DNA of 64,000 nucleotides from Neisseria perflava (GCF_024170405.1 NZ_JALJYC010000010.1:1-64000); one strand, 5' to 3'. Counted from the first letter of the stretch, positions 53,339 to 61,775 are shown. Program-made: numbers and translations. The notes: generated by a model from the sequence alone, not told the origin.

Positions 53339-53350
53339 ACCCGCATTAAA
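53333..53350 (+). promoter_or_regulatory. Weak PmrA/QseB-like direct repeat upstream of the PepSY gene
   Basis: CATTAAA occurs at 53333-53339 and again at 53344-53350, an 11-bp period like the two better boxes, ending 36 bp before the ATG at 53387. Confidence 0.4.
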
Positions 53351-53386
53351 AAAACGATTGTTTTATTTTTCTTAGAGGAATGTACC

Positions 53387-53914
53387 ATGAAAATCACCGG
53401 TAAAATCATCACTTCCGCCGCCGTATTGATGACGATTGCCGTCGCCAGCTTCAACGTCCATGCTGCTTCCGGCGCCGACAGCAGCAAAATCGCCGCGCTG
53501 ATGGGCAGCAAAATCACCGCCGCCCAAGCCGTGCAAGCCGCGCAGGGGAGCGTCAACGGCCAAGCCGCCGAAGTGGGCTTCAAACACAAAAACGGCCAAA
53601 GCTATTACGAAGTAGAGGTCTTATCGGGCGGGAAAACGCACGAAATCAAGGTAGATGCCGCCAGCGGCAAAATTCTGGCGCAGAAAACCGAAAGCGAAAG
53701 CAAAGCGCAAGCGAAAACCGGCGTATCGCTGCAACAAGCCATCGCCGCAGCCGAAGCCAAAACCGGTGGCCGCGCGAAAAAGACCGAGTTGAAAGCGAAA
53801 AACGGTCAAACGGTATATAAAGTGGAAACCGTCAACGCCGCCAAACAGAAATACGAAGTTGCCGTCAACGCCGCCAACGGCAGCGTGATTTCTTCCCAAA
53901 TCGACAATGATTAA
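53387..53914 (+). CDS. Periplasmic double-PepSY protein
   Basis: A 175-residue exported protein. A signal peptide (MKITGKIITSAAVLMTIAVA, ending VHA) precedes two PepSY domains: one around ITAAQAVQAAQ to DAASGKILAQKTE (about residues 42-105) and one around SLQQAIAAAEAKTGG to NAANGSVISSQ (about 112-172). PepSY domains inhibit proteases or bind in the envelope. Similar proteins are often encoded beside PmrAB/QseBC-like systems, where they may tune the sensor. The ATG at 53387 follows AGAGGAATG. Confidence 0.88.
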   Translation: MKITGKIITSAAVLMTIAVASFNVHAASGADSSKIAALMGSKITAAQAVQAAQGSVNGQAAEVGFKHKNGQSYYEVEVLSGGKTHEIKVDAASGKILAQKTESESKAQAKTGVSLQQAIAAAEAKTGGRAKKTELKAKNGQTVYKVETVNAAKQKYEVAVNAANGSVISSQIDND

Positions 53915-54047
53915 GGGTCTGATTCGACCTTTTTGAATGAAAGGAACGCCTATCGAACAGAGCAAGCCCATGCCCGCCGGATGAGTCCGAGTCCGGCGGG
54001 TAAGCAGAGATTTTTTCATTTTCATTTTTCCAGCTATCCAATGGTTT

Positions 54048-54209
54048 AGGATCTGTTGACATTTCATCACGCGGCGTCTTTTCGGCGAAAAAACGCGCCT
54101 GCTGCGTTAAAAATGCTCGCAAGGTGTCCAACCTTGCTGCGCTTTTTGCCTTGCATCCGCGCTTTTTCACTCGAAAATCTGCTTCGCGGATGAATTGTCA
54201 ACAGACCCT
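54048..54209. repeat. 162-bp MITE-like inverted-repeat element, copy 2 (full length)
   Basis: The left end AGGATCTGTTGACATTTCAT and the right end reading ATGAATTGTCAACAGACCCT are inverted repeats with two mismatches over 21 bp. No transposase is inside. A deleted relative lies at 21301-21365. Confidence 0.75.
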
Positions 54210-54212
54210 AGC

Positions 54213-54248
54213 ATGCCGTCTGAAGATTTTTCAGACGGCCTTTTTTTG
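54213..54248. terminator. DUS inverted-repeat hairpin upstream of eptA
   Basis: ATGCCGTCTGAAGA pairs with TTTTCAGACGGCCT, followed by seven T; it probably ends the PepSY transcript. Confidence 0.75.
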
Positions 54249-54392
54249 GCTTACTCTACGCGTTTGCGATTTTACGAAAACCGACTGTTTTAGCTCCGCA
54301 CAAACGCGCAAAGCTCGTTTTAGCTTCGCTGAAGCTCGCAAAGCTCGTTTTCAGGCGGCCTTTGCCCCCGTTTCGATACCTGCCTGCCCATG

Positions 54393-54409
54393 CTTAAGAT
54401 TGCCTTAAG
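54393..54409 (+). promoter_or_regulatory. PmrA/QseB-type box upstream of eptA
   Basis: CTTAAG-ATTGC-CTTAAG, both half-sites perfect with the 5-bp spacer of the PmrA consensus, about 50 bp before the eptA start. The sequence CTTAAG is otherwise rare in the region. Confidence 0.75.
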
Positions 54410-54457
54410 TTTCCCCTTTTATCATGCCTGCAGATTACCAATCTTCAGGAAATGATG

Positions 54458-56080
54458 ATGTTCAAACGCTTATCCGTTACCCTCAGCAGCAACCAAGTGA
54501 TTATGCTGTTCAGCCTCTATACCGCGCTGGTGTTCAATATCGGCTATTGGCAGAGCGTGTACCGCTTGGCACACACGGATACCATGCTGATGGTCACCAT
54601 GCCGCTGTTTATCGTGGCCGCGCTCAATTTGATTATGCAGCTTTTGTTTTGGCCTAAGCTGCACCGCGTCTTGATACCGCTGTTGCTTATGGCCGGAGCG
54701 GGCGTGTCGTATGCGGTGATGGTGCAGGGTATTTATTTCAACGCCGACCAGATTAACAATATTGTGCAGACTGACGCCACCGAAGCGGCGGCGTGGTTGA
54801 GCATGAAATGCGTGTTGTGGGTATGCTTGACCGGCATATTGCCCGCGCTGTGGTATGCGTTTTGCGTGAAACTCAAACCGCGCGGCGTGGTGCACGGCAC
54901 GGCATGGCGCGGTTTTTCCGCCGGTTTGTCTTTGGTGGTGATTGCCGCCGTCGGCTCGCTGTCGTACCAGCATTACGCCTCGTTTTTCCGCAACAATAAG
55001 GGCATACATTACCAAATCACGCCGACCAATTTTATCGGTTCCGGTTTCAAAGCCCTCTACAACGCCTACGACGAGTGCCGCCCGTTTGAAAAAATCGGCG
55101 AAGACGCGGTGTTGCTGGCGCAGCAGGGCGCGCGCAAAAAAGTCTTGGTCTTGGTGGTGGGTGAAACCACCCGTGCGCAAAACTGGGGGCTGAACCCGGG
55201 TGCGCCCGACACCACGCCGCAGCTGAAAAATACCGACGGCGTGATTAATTATCCCGAAGTCCAATCCTGCGGCACAGCCACCAATGTTTCCCTGCCGTGT
55301 ATGTTTTTCCGTTACAACCGCACCGATTACAGCACCAATACCGCCAAACATCAGGAAAACCTGTTAGACATCTTAAAACGCGCCGGATTATATGTGTCGT
55401 GGCGCGAAAACGACGGCGGCAGCAAAGGCGTGGCCGACCGCGTGCAATACGTTGATATGGGCGAAAAACTGGGCAAAAGCGACCCGCGCTGCCACGGCAG
55501 CCTGTGTTACGACGCAGTTTTGCTTGACGGCCTGCACGAAGAAATCCGCGCCATGCCTTCAGACGGCGTGATTGTGCTGCACACCAACGGCAGCCACGGC
55601 CCGACCTATTACCAGCGTTACCCGCAAAACCTGCGCAAATTTACGCCGACCTGCGACACCAACCAAATCCAAGATTGTTCGCACCAAGCCTTGGTCAACA
55701 CCTACAACAACACCATCGTGGCGGTGGACGACATGCTGGCGCAAACCATCAAATTGTTAAACGAAGAGCAGGACGCCGACACCGCCATGCTGTATCTGAG
55801 CGACCACGGCGAATCGCTGGGCGAAAACGGCCTCTATCTGCACGCCACGCCGTATGTGGTTGCGCCCAAAGAGCAAACGCATGTGCCGATGGTGTTTTGG
55901 GCTGATTCCGGCTTCTACCGCAGCAGCGGCATGGATAAAAACTGCCTGCGCCAACACGCCGCCGGCGCGTATTCGCAGGACAACCTGTTCCACTCCGTTT
56001 TGGGTGTGATGAACGTAGGGACAAAAGAGTATCAGGCGCAGCAGGACATGTTTGCCGCCTGCCGCAGCGCGGCGGTGTAA
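54458..56080 (+). CDS. eptA: Lipid A phosphoethanolamine transferase EptA
   Basis: A 540-residue inner-membrane enzyme. Five N-terminal helices (to about residue 180) precede a periplasmic sulfatase-fold domain. The nucleophile Thr and zinc Glu are in VVGETTRAQNWGL; further zinc ligands are in NGSHGPTYYQRYP and YLSDHGESLGENGLYLHATPY; paired cysteines (CGTATNVSLPC, CHGSLC, CDTNQIQDC) suit disulfides. It adds phosphoethanolamine to lipid A, conferring polymyxin resistance. Three ATGs are in tandem (54452, 54455, 54458); AGGA is best spaced for the last. A PmrA-like box lies upstream. Confidence 0.95.
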   Translation: MFKRLSVTLSSNQVIMLFSLYTALVFNIGYWQSVYRLAHTDTMLMVTMPLFIVAALNLIMQLLFWPKLHRVLIPLLLMAGAGVSYAVMVQGIYFNADQINNIVQTDATEAAAWLSMKCVLWVCLTGILPALWYAFCVKLKPRGVVHGTAWRGFSAGLSLVVIAAVGSLSYQHYASFFRNNKGIHYQITPTNFIGSGFKALYNAYDECRPFEKIGEDAVLLAQQGARKKVLVLVVGETTRAQNWGLNPGAPDTTPQLKNTDGVINYPEVQSCGTATNVSLPCMFFRYNRTDYSTNTAKHQENLLDILKRAGLYVSWRENDGGSKGVADRVQYVDMGEKLGKSDPRCHGSLCYDAVLLDGLHEEIRAMPSDGVIVLHTNGSHGPTYYQRYPQNLRKFTPTCDTNQIQDCSHQALVNTYNNTIVAVDDMLAQTIKLLNEEQDADTAMLYLSDHGESLGENGLYLHATPYVVAPKEQTHVPMVFWADSGFYRSSGMDKNCLRQHAAGAYSQDNLFHSVLGVMNVGTKEYQAQQDMFAACRSAAV

Positions 56081-56103
56081 CGAAATTTGAGCTACATAAA
56101 TGA

Positions 56104-56185
56104 TGGCCGTCTGAAAAATAAATCATATGCTAATGAATCGGATTGTATCCGAATTTCAAAATTTGATTTATTTTCAGACGGCCTT
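56104..56185. terminator. Long DUS-pair terminator between eptA and the helicase gene
   Basis: GGCCGTCTGAAAAATAAATCA pairs across a loop with a complement ending CAGACGGCC; the loop holds a nested dyad TCGGAT/ATCCGA. The genes are convergent. Confidence 0.78.
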
Positions 56186-56199
56186 TGTTGCCTAGAAAA

Positions 56200-57819
56200 T
56201 TAAAATCTTGCAATCAACCTGAAAATCTCATCTAAATACGCGCCTTCCGAGGAAGCGATATTTTCCCGTAAATATGCCGGTATGCGGGATAAAAATGCTT
56301 CCCGCGATGTCGGACGCGAATGGATGAGCACCTCAATCATGGCAGGCCTTAGGATACGTCGTTCTGCCGGAACATCAGGATGTTCTACTTCAATTCGGGC
56401 AGCCAATATTTGCAAATGCTCTTTCAAGTTTTTAGGCTCAATAGGCTCGGATGCTATTTCATCATTATCCTGTTCGGAAGAAAAATTTTCAGGTTCTACC
56501 TGATTAAGATCAAGCCCTAGATTGACCATTTCCACAGGTTCGACAGGGCTGTTCTCTTGCGGCGGAGACGTATCATCGTTGCCCTCTTGACAGGGATATT
56601 TCTGTTTTAATACCTCTAACCGGTTCAGTATCGGCATTAATGCCGCTTCAGGATTTTTAAACCAGTCTGTTGACCAAATCCGATGAATTTCCCATCCCAA
56701 ACCTTCTAAAATTTCTTGGCGCAAGCGGTCGCGGTCGCGTGCCGATTTTGCGGAGTGGTAGGTAGCGCCATCGCATTCCACGCCAATCAAGAATTGCTGC
56801 GGTCTGTTCGGGTTGCGGACGGCAATATCCAAGAAGAAACCATTAACGCCGACTTGCGGCTCGCATTGATAGCCGTGTTTTGCTAAGGCATTGATTACGG
56901 CAATTTCAAAATCACTGTCCGGCGCTTTTCCGGTAATGACCGCCTGATGCAAATGGCCGCATTCGCAATATTCTAAAAATGCGTTTAATGCCTTTACTCC
57001 GCGACTGCTTGTTTCGGAAACAAGAACATCCCATGAACTCATGGAAGAGAAAATATGCATCCGCTTTTTGGCACGGGTAAATAAGACGTTTAAGCGCCGC
57101 CAACCGTCTGCCCTATTGATTGGGCCAAAGTTCTGACGAACTTTTCCTCCAATCGTTTGAGGGCCGTAGGTCATGGAAATTAAAATAACATTGCGCTCGT
57201 CGCCCTGTACGTTTTCCAGGTTTTTGATGAAAACCGGATCGGTTTTGGCTTTCTCGTCAACCAAATCCTGCAAATGTGGATATTCTCGCAACTGCTGCTC
57301 AAACTGCATTTCGATTTCATCACGCTGCTGGCTGTTCATGGCAACCATGCCGATAGATTCATCCGGTGATGTTGCTAAGATTTCAAGCGCTTTTCTGACA
57401 ATCGCTTGTGCTTCGGCAACGTTTCTGCTGTTTTCAAAGCAGCCGTTTACTTTGGTAAAGCGAATGCCCAAGTCATCGGCTTTTTCCATCGGCGAAGGAA
57501 ACAGTACCAAATCAGAATCATAAAAATGTTTGTTGGAGAAAGCAATCAAGGATTCGTGGCGGGAACGGTAATGCCACCGCAAACGGCGGGTACGGAATGC
57601 ATCGTGGCTGCTGACCGAATCCAAAATGCTTTCTGCTTGTTCAACCGCAACTTCATTTTCTTCATCTCCTTCATTATTGTAGGAAGATTGGAAAAAAACT
57701 GGTTGGCGGTAATTGTTTCGGGTCGCCGACAATAATGGCGCACGAACCGTCATGTGCGCTACGAGCCAATGCACCGATGGCATCTTCGGGCAGGATTTGC
57801 GATGCCTCATCCATAACAA
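56200..57819 (-). CDS. C-terminal fragment: helicase C-lobe, Vsr-like nuclease, DUF3320
   Basis: A 539-residue frame; sequence coherent with the middle fragment begins after the T7 run (FQSSYNNEGDEENEV). Helicase motifs V and VI are NVQGDERNVILISMTYGP and RLNVLFTRAKKRMHIFSS. The nuclease follows at about 300-400, with GVNGFFLDIAVRNP, LIGVECDGATYHSAKSARDR and LEGLGWEIHRIWSTDWF (the Asp...Glu-x-Asp pattern of Vsr/PD-(D/E)XK folds). The last 65 residues fit DUF3320. The apparent start is not believed to be real. Confidence 0.82.
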   Translation of the reverse strand: MLWMRHRKSCPKMPSVHWLVAHMTVRAPLLSATRNNYRQPVFFQSSYNNEGDEENEVAVEQAESILDSVSSHDAFRTRRLRWHYRSRHESLIAFSNKHFYDSDLVLFPSPMEKADDLGIRFTKVNGCFENSRNVAEAQAIVRKALEILATSPDESIGMVAMNSQQRDEIEMQFEQQLREYPHLQDLVDEKAKTDPVFIKNLENVQGDERNVILISMTYGPQTIGGKVRQNFGPINRADGWRRLNVLFTRAKKRMHIFSSMSSWDVLVSETSSRGVKALNAFLEYCECGHLHQAVITGKAPDSDFEIAVINALAKHGYQCEPQVGVNGFFLDIAVRNPNRPQQFLIGVECDGATYHSAKSARDRDRLRQEILEGLGWEIHRIWSTDWFKNPEAALMPILNRLEVLKQKYPCQEGNDDTSPPQENSPVEPVEMVNLGLDLNQVEPENFSSEQDNDEIASEPIEPKNLKEHLQILAARIEVEHPDVPAERRILRPAMIEVLIHSRPTSREAFLSRIPAYLRENIASSEGAYLDEIFRLIARF

Positions 57820-58390
57820 TCACGTCAAATTGAAAATGGCCGGGCTTCAGGTATTGCGCAACCGACATCGGACTCATCATAAAGCATGGTTTGAGCGCTT
57901 GAATGGCTTTCGGCGCACGGTCAAGCAGTTGTCGGATGGCAATATGCTTCTTTTTCTTAGTGTGTTCGTGTTTAACCAATGAATATTCCGTATATTGGGC
58001 AACAGGGCCGCTGCTGATACCCTGAGGCACTTTTTTCTGTGAGGCGTTAAAAGCAATTTTCTGCCGCTGAAACTTCATTAACTCCTTATCGTAAGTTTGG
58101 AATTGGTTAATCACCGCCTGATGGCCGACACCGTTGAAATCCCGGATTTTTGCATTTTCGGCAAAAATATCGAGCGCCAAGCGGCCATAGATGGCTAGGC
58201 CGATAGATTGATTTAATTGTTCAGGCTGGATTTGCTGGCTTTCTAAGCAACTGATGATGTTTTCCAATCCGGCAGCGGACAGTTGTTGTTTGGTTTTGAC
58301 ATAATCTGTCCAAGTATGCAGCCACAAGGGGTTCATCATGGCAGTCAGATTTTTTCCAATATGCCCGATAAATCTTTTCCATTTATCCAA
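57674..58390 (-). CDS. Middle fragment: helicase Walker B region
   Basis: A 238-residue frame, shifted relative to the first. It contains helicase motif II as VIVMDEASQILPEDAIGAL and motif III as IIVGDPKQLPPTS. It runs into a stop right after the T7 run. The first 15 residues are probably out-of-frame translation before the join near 58350. Confidence 0.78.
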   Translation of the reverse strand: MDKWKRFIGHIGKNLTAMMNPLWLHTWTDYVKTKQQLSAAGLENIISCLESQQIQPEQLNQSIGLAIYGRLALDIFAENAKIRDFNGVGHQAVINQFQTYDKELMKFQRQKIAFNASQKKVPQGISSGPVAQYTEYSLVKHEHTKKKKHIAIRQLLDRAPKAIQALKPCFMMSPMSVAQYLKPGHFQFDVIVMDEASQILPEDAIGALARSAHDGSCAIIVGDPKQLPPTSFFPIFLQ

Positions 58391-61300
58391 GCAGCTTTAT
58401 CTACCTCTCCTTGATGTAGAAAGTCTGCGCCTGTTGTTTCAGCATTTGCCAATACCTTACCAAACCGATAGCCCCAACTGCGTAACAGGTCGTAAGTTCT
58501 GGTGCTTGGAGATTTCGCCAATGCATCCATGCAATTGGCGGTTTTGCTTGCGCTGTTTAAAGTAGACAAGGTATTTTGCGCAGCTTGTACGGACTCTGTA
58601 TTAAAGTGGCTGAATGTTGGTGGGAATGTCCAAACTTCAGGAATGAAATCTACAGGGTATTGGCGCAAAGATTGGTTCAGTTGTTCAGCCTGTTTCAATA
58701 CCTGATTTGCTTCGGTAATTTTTGCGATGGTATGTTTGCCATCGGCAATATGGTGACCTAGTGCTGACAAAATAAGGGTTAACTGCGCAATAAGCTGTTG
58801 CAGCGGTGCTTCGGTATCGGCTAAATTTTGCTTTCTATCAACCAAGTTGTGTACTTTATCGAAAGTGGCGCAAACATGGGAAAGGCCGTCTGAAACAGTT
58901 TTATCCAGACGGTGTAATACTTGGTGGTAAGTATCCCGAATCGCATAGGCCAAATCACGCTCTACCGTAAACAGCGCCGAACCTGTGCGAACCCTATCGC
59001 CAAAACCTGAACCGTATTCTTTACGGACAGCCTGATACCAAGAGCGCAATGCTTGAATCTGCTCAATAGGTGTTTCCGCGCCCTGATAACGCTGATTTAA
59101 TACTGGTGTCATTTTGTTGATGCGGTCGGCTTCATCTAATTGCTGTTTATAGCTAATCAAGTCGGGCAGGGCTGCCTGTAAATGTTTAATACGGGGTTTG
59201 GTTTGCCGAGCCAGGCTGATTACTGCATTTTTAGATGCATGCCATTCGAAGGAGAAAAGTTTAAAAAATCCCCCGTTTTCCAAAACCGACAAATGGTTTT
59301 GTAAGTCAACTGCATCCGGCAGGCTGCCCAAATGGAAAGCAGATGATAATTTTTGGTGCAACGGCGTTAGTGTTTTAAAGACACCGACGAGCTGGGACAA
59401 TACCGAGTCTAAATCCGGGCTGTCGAATACCTCATCGCGGTGCTGCCATAAATGGCTGGGTAATTGCTCAATCAACCCGACAAATACGGATAATTCGTGA
59501 AAGCTGTCGAGTCGGTTATCAAACAGATGGAGCAGATTGGCCGGAGTACCGTTTCTGATTTTGTCTAACTCATCTTCCAAAACCGATATAGCCTGCTGAG
59601 TTTTTTGGGCATATTGGTGGGCGGCTGCCAAATCTTCAATACTGATTTGCGGGTTGCTGCAAATTTTAGAAATTTGCTCAAGGAGTCGGATAATGTCGAG
59701 ATGGCGCTCCGGCATGTCGAGGGTTTCGGTTTTAAAAATTGATTGAACTGAGGCCAGTTTGTTATGTGCGCCGCAGTAGGTTTGGATAAATGCGGATAGC
59801 TGTTGCAGGTGCTCGGGGTGCAGCAAATCTGCCGTTATCACTTCATCGCCCCGCAATTCAGGCAATGCGTGTAATCGGATTTGCAGATTTTTTAAATTAT
59901 CTTCGGTCAGGGCAAAATCCAAAGGTGTGCCGAAGGCCTCCTGCCAGGTTTGGCACATTTGGTGTAAATTCTCTAGGGCTTGATTCCACTCTTTTAACCG
60001 AGCGACAAATTGTTGCTCTTCGTAATCAAAAAAAGACGGTTTGCCGACACCATACCAGTAGTGTTCGGTGATATGGCCGTTGGGCGACTGTTGGGACACC
60101 TGCACAAAAATATCGTGCAAAAGTTTTACCTTGTCTTCCAGGTTTTTGATTTGATGGGTATTTAACTCAATGCTGTCTGAAAGTTTCAATGAAACCGCCG
60201 GTAGCTGAACCGGCAGTTCATTTCTGAACCGTACTGCGCGGTTCAGAATGGCGTGAATGCTTGCGCCGGTTTGTTTCCATGTCTGGTTAACCAGAGTGAC
60301 ATAGTCTTGCAATGGAGTTTTATATGCTTCGTAGCGGTTGATATTTTCCTGAATCTGTCGGATGTCGTGATACGCGCCGCGTTTCTGATAGCTGTTGGTC
60401 AAATCATCCAGGATTTTCTTTTTATCGGTTTTGTGACTGTGGATTTCCAGGCAGAAATCGCCCAAGCCCGCTTTATCCAAGCGGGTTTTCACCACGTCGA
60501 GTGCTGCCATTTTTTCTGCCACAAACAGCACGGATTTACCGACGTTTAGGCAGGCTGCAATCAGATTGGTGATGGTTTGGGATTTGCCGGTACCCGGAGG
60601 GCCTTCGATAACCAGATTTTTCCCTTCAACGGCATCAATCAATGCACTGTGTTGCGAGCTGTCTGCATCATAAATAATCGGAAATTTTGTATGGATATCA
60701 GGCATTTCATCCAGCTGATACTCTTCTGGGCGGGTAACCTTTTCGCTACGCTCCTTTCCGGAAACTGCAAACAGCTGTTTAATCAGCGGATGAGATTCCA
60801 GAGAAGCGTGCTCCGGCCAGTTTTTGGGGTCTAAATCCTGATACATGGCCTGTTTGGAAAAGTTCAGCAAGGCTAAGTAGGCCTGGCGTTTGACTTTCCA
60901 CTTCGGCTGAGCCTCTTTGATAACCTGCTCGACTTGGCTGAAATAATTCTCCGGTAACTGGTTTTCACCGATAAGCGGTAAGGATAAGCCGAAATCATGG
61001 GCTAGTTTTTCGTGTAGCGTCACATTACTGAAAATCTCGTCGCCTTCCAATTTGACGGCATAAATTTTATGGCCGTCTTTTATTCCGTCTTTTTCAATAA
61101 TGGCAACAGGGAGCGTAAAAAGCGGAGCAAGTCGCGCTTTGCCGGTTGATGTTTCTCTCCATTCTAAAAAACCTAAAGCCAAATACAGGGTATTGACACC
61201 GGTTTCTTCAATAGCGGAGTTTGCTTGGGCGCGGATGTTTTTTAGCTGCGGTTCTAAGGAATGCGCGTATAAATTCGTTTGCAGTAACGGTTTGTCGTCA

Positions 61301-61596
61301 CCGGATTGATGCGGCAATTCAGGATTTAAGTTCAAGCCTAGAATTTCCGCCCATTTTTCAGCAGAGGGGAAACGTTTGTTTTCAGAATTTTCTTCTCTTG
61401 AACCCATGAACCCGTGTTCATGCATCTGCTCTTCAGACGGCATGGGGACGGGATTAAGTGACAGTGTTTGGTTCTGATTGAGTATTTCCACAATTTGATT
61501 AGGCGCGGCATCAAAAAGCGGCAGGCTTTTCCCTTTGGGTGCACGATAACTGAGCAGAGCGTTTCTGGTGGACAAATCCAACAAACGCTTGCGCAC
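58345..61596 (-). CDS. N-terminal fragment: DUF4011 plus helicase Walker A
   Basis: This is the longest surviving frame, 1,083 residues from an internal GTG at 61596. DUF4011-type sequence begins at once (RKRLLDLSTRNALLSYRAP). Walker A is EGPPGTGKSQTITNLIAACL near residue 335, followed by FVAEKMAALDVVKTRLDKAGL. The rest (about 440-1080) is a long helical insert. It ends LSGILEKI then TGA just after the A6 run. Without the ATP-binding DEAS motif and nuclease it should be inactive as a helicase. Confidence 0.85.
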   Translation of the reverse strand: MRKRLLDLSTRNALLSYRAPKGKSLPLFDAAPNQIVEILNQNQTLSLNPVPMPSEEQMHEHGFMGSREENSENKRFPSAEKWAEILGLNLNPELPHQSGDDKPLLQTNLYAHSLEPQLKNIRAQANSAIEETGVNTLYLALGFLEWRETSTGKARLAPLFTLPVAIIEKDGIKDGHKIYAVKLEGDEIFSNVTLHEKLAHDFGLSLPLIGENQLPENYFSQVEQVIKEAQPKWKVKRQAYLALLNFSKQAMYQDLDPKNWPEHASLESHPLIKQLFAVSGKERSEKVTRPEEYQLDEMPDIHTKFPIIYDADSSQHSALIDAVEGKNLVIEGPPGTGKSQTITNLIAACLNVGKSVLFVAEKMAALDVVKTRLDKAGLGDFCLEIHSHKTDKKKILDDLTNSYQKRGAYHDIRQIQENINRYEAYKTPLQDYVTLVNQTWKQTGASIHAILNRAVRFRNELPVQLPAVSLKLSDSIELNTHQIKNLEDKVKLLHDIFVQVSQQSPNGHITEHYWYGVGKPSFFDYEEQQFVARLKEWNQALENLHQMCQTWQEAFGTPLDFALTEDNLKNLQIRLHALPELRGDEVITADLLHPEHLQQLSAFIQTYCGAHNKLASVQSIFKTETLDMPERHLDIIRLLEQISKICSNPQISIEDLAAAHQYAQKTQQAISVLEDELDKIRNGTPANLLHLFDNRLDSFHELSVFVGLIEQLPSHLWQHRDEVFDSPDLDSVLSQLVGVFKTLTPLHQKLSSAFHLGSLPDAVDLQNHLSVLENGGFFKLFSFEWHASKNAVISLARQTKPRIKHLQAALPDLISYKQQLDEADRINKMTPVLNQRYQGAETPIEQIQALRSWYQAVRKEYGSGFGDRVRTGSALFTVERDLAYAIRDTYHQVLHRLDKTVSDGLSHVCATFDKVHNLVDRKQNLADTEAPLQQLIAQLTLILSALGHHIADGKHTIAKITEANQVLKQAEQLNQSLRQYPVDFIPEVWTFPPTFSHFNTESVQAAQNTLSTLNSASKTANCMDALAKSPSTRTYDLLRSWGYRFGKVLANAETTGADFLHQGEVDKAAWINGKDLSGILEKI

Positions 61597-61623
61597 GTTT
61601 GCTAATGAATCAAATGCAAATGC

Positions 61624-61642
61624 GGGGGGGGGGGGAGGGGGG
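61624..61642 (-). repeat. Poly-C contingency tract (C6-T-C12) in the 5' coding region of the helicase gene
   Basis: The plus strand reads G12, A, G6. It lies 15 bp after the candidate ATG at 61657. Tracts of this length slip readily during replication in Neisseria. The present length places the downstream frame out of register by one base; 11 or 14 C would be in frame. Confidence 0.8.
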
Positions 61643-61775
61643 AGTAATGTTTTCCATTGCTATGTCATTAAAATTGTTGTGGCATGAAATTGCAGTATAT
61701 CAAATCCTGTGTTTTATTTGCTGTTTTGCTACAATACCTTTCTTAGTCCAACCGAATCCCTAAAAGGCCGTCTGA

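Larger units (their letters stand above)
53915..54457. other. 543-bp repeat-rich region between the PepSY gene and eptA
   Basis: No gene is supported. In order: a GC hairpin CCCGCCGGA/TCCGGCGGG (53973-54000); the 162-bp inverted-repeat element (54048-54209); a DUS hairpin (54213-54248); a 15-bp direct repeat CGCAAAGCTCGTTTT at 54307 and 54337 around the dyad AGCTTC-GCT-GAAGCT; a degenerate DUS (about 54350); and the eptA control box. Confidence 0.7.
56200..61657 (-). pseudogene. Giant DUF4011 / SF1 helicase / Vsr-like nuclease / DUF3320 protein, frame-disrupted and probably phase-variable
   Basis: Read with three single-base corrections, this minus-strand gene encodes about 1,818 residues. 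The ATG at 61657 (reading MENIT) is followed by C6-T-C12; with 11 C in the second run the frame continues as AFAFDSLANVRKRLLDLSTR, the usual DUF4011 start. At about 58350 an A6 run needs one more A, and at about 57692 a T7 run needs one fewer T. Domains in order: DUF4011, superfamily-1 helicase, PD-(D/E)XK/Vsr-like nuclease, DUF3320. Such proteins are associated with phage defence. As read, it yields only fragments. Confidence 0.8.
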
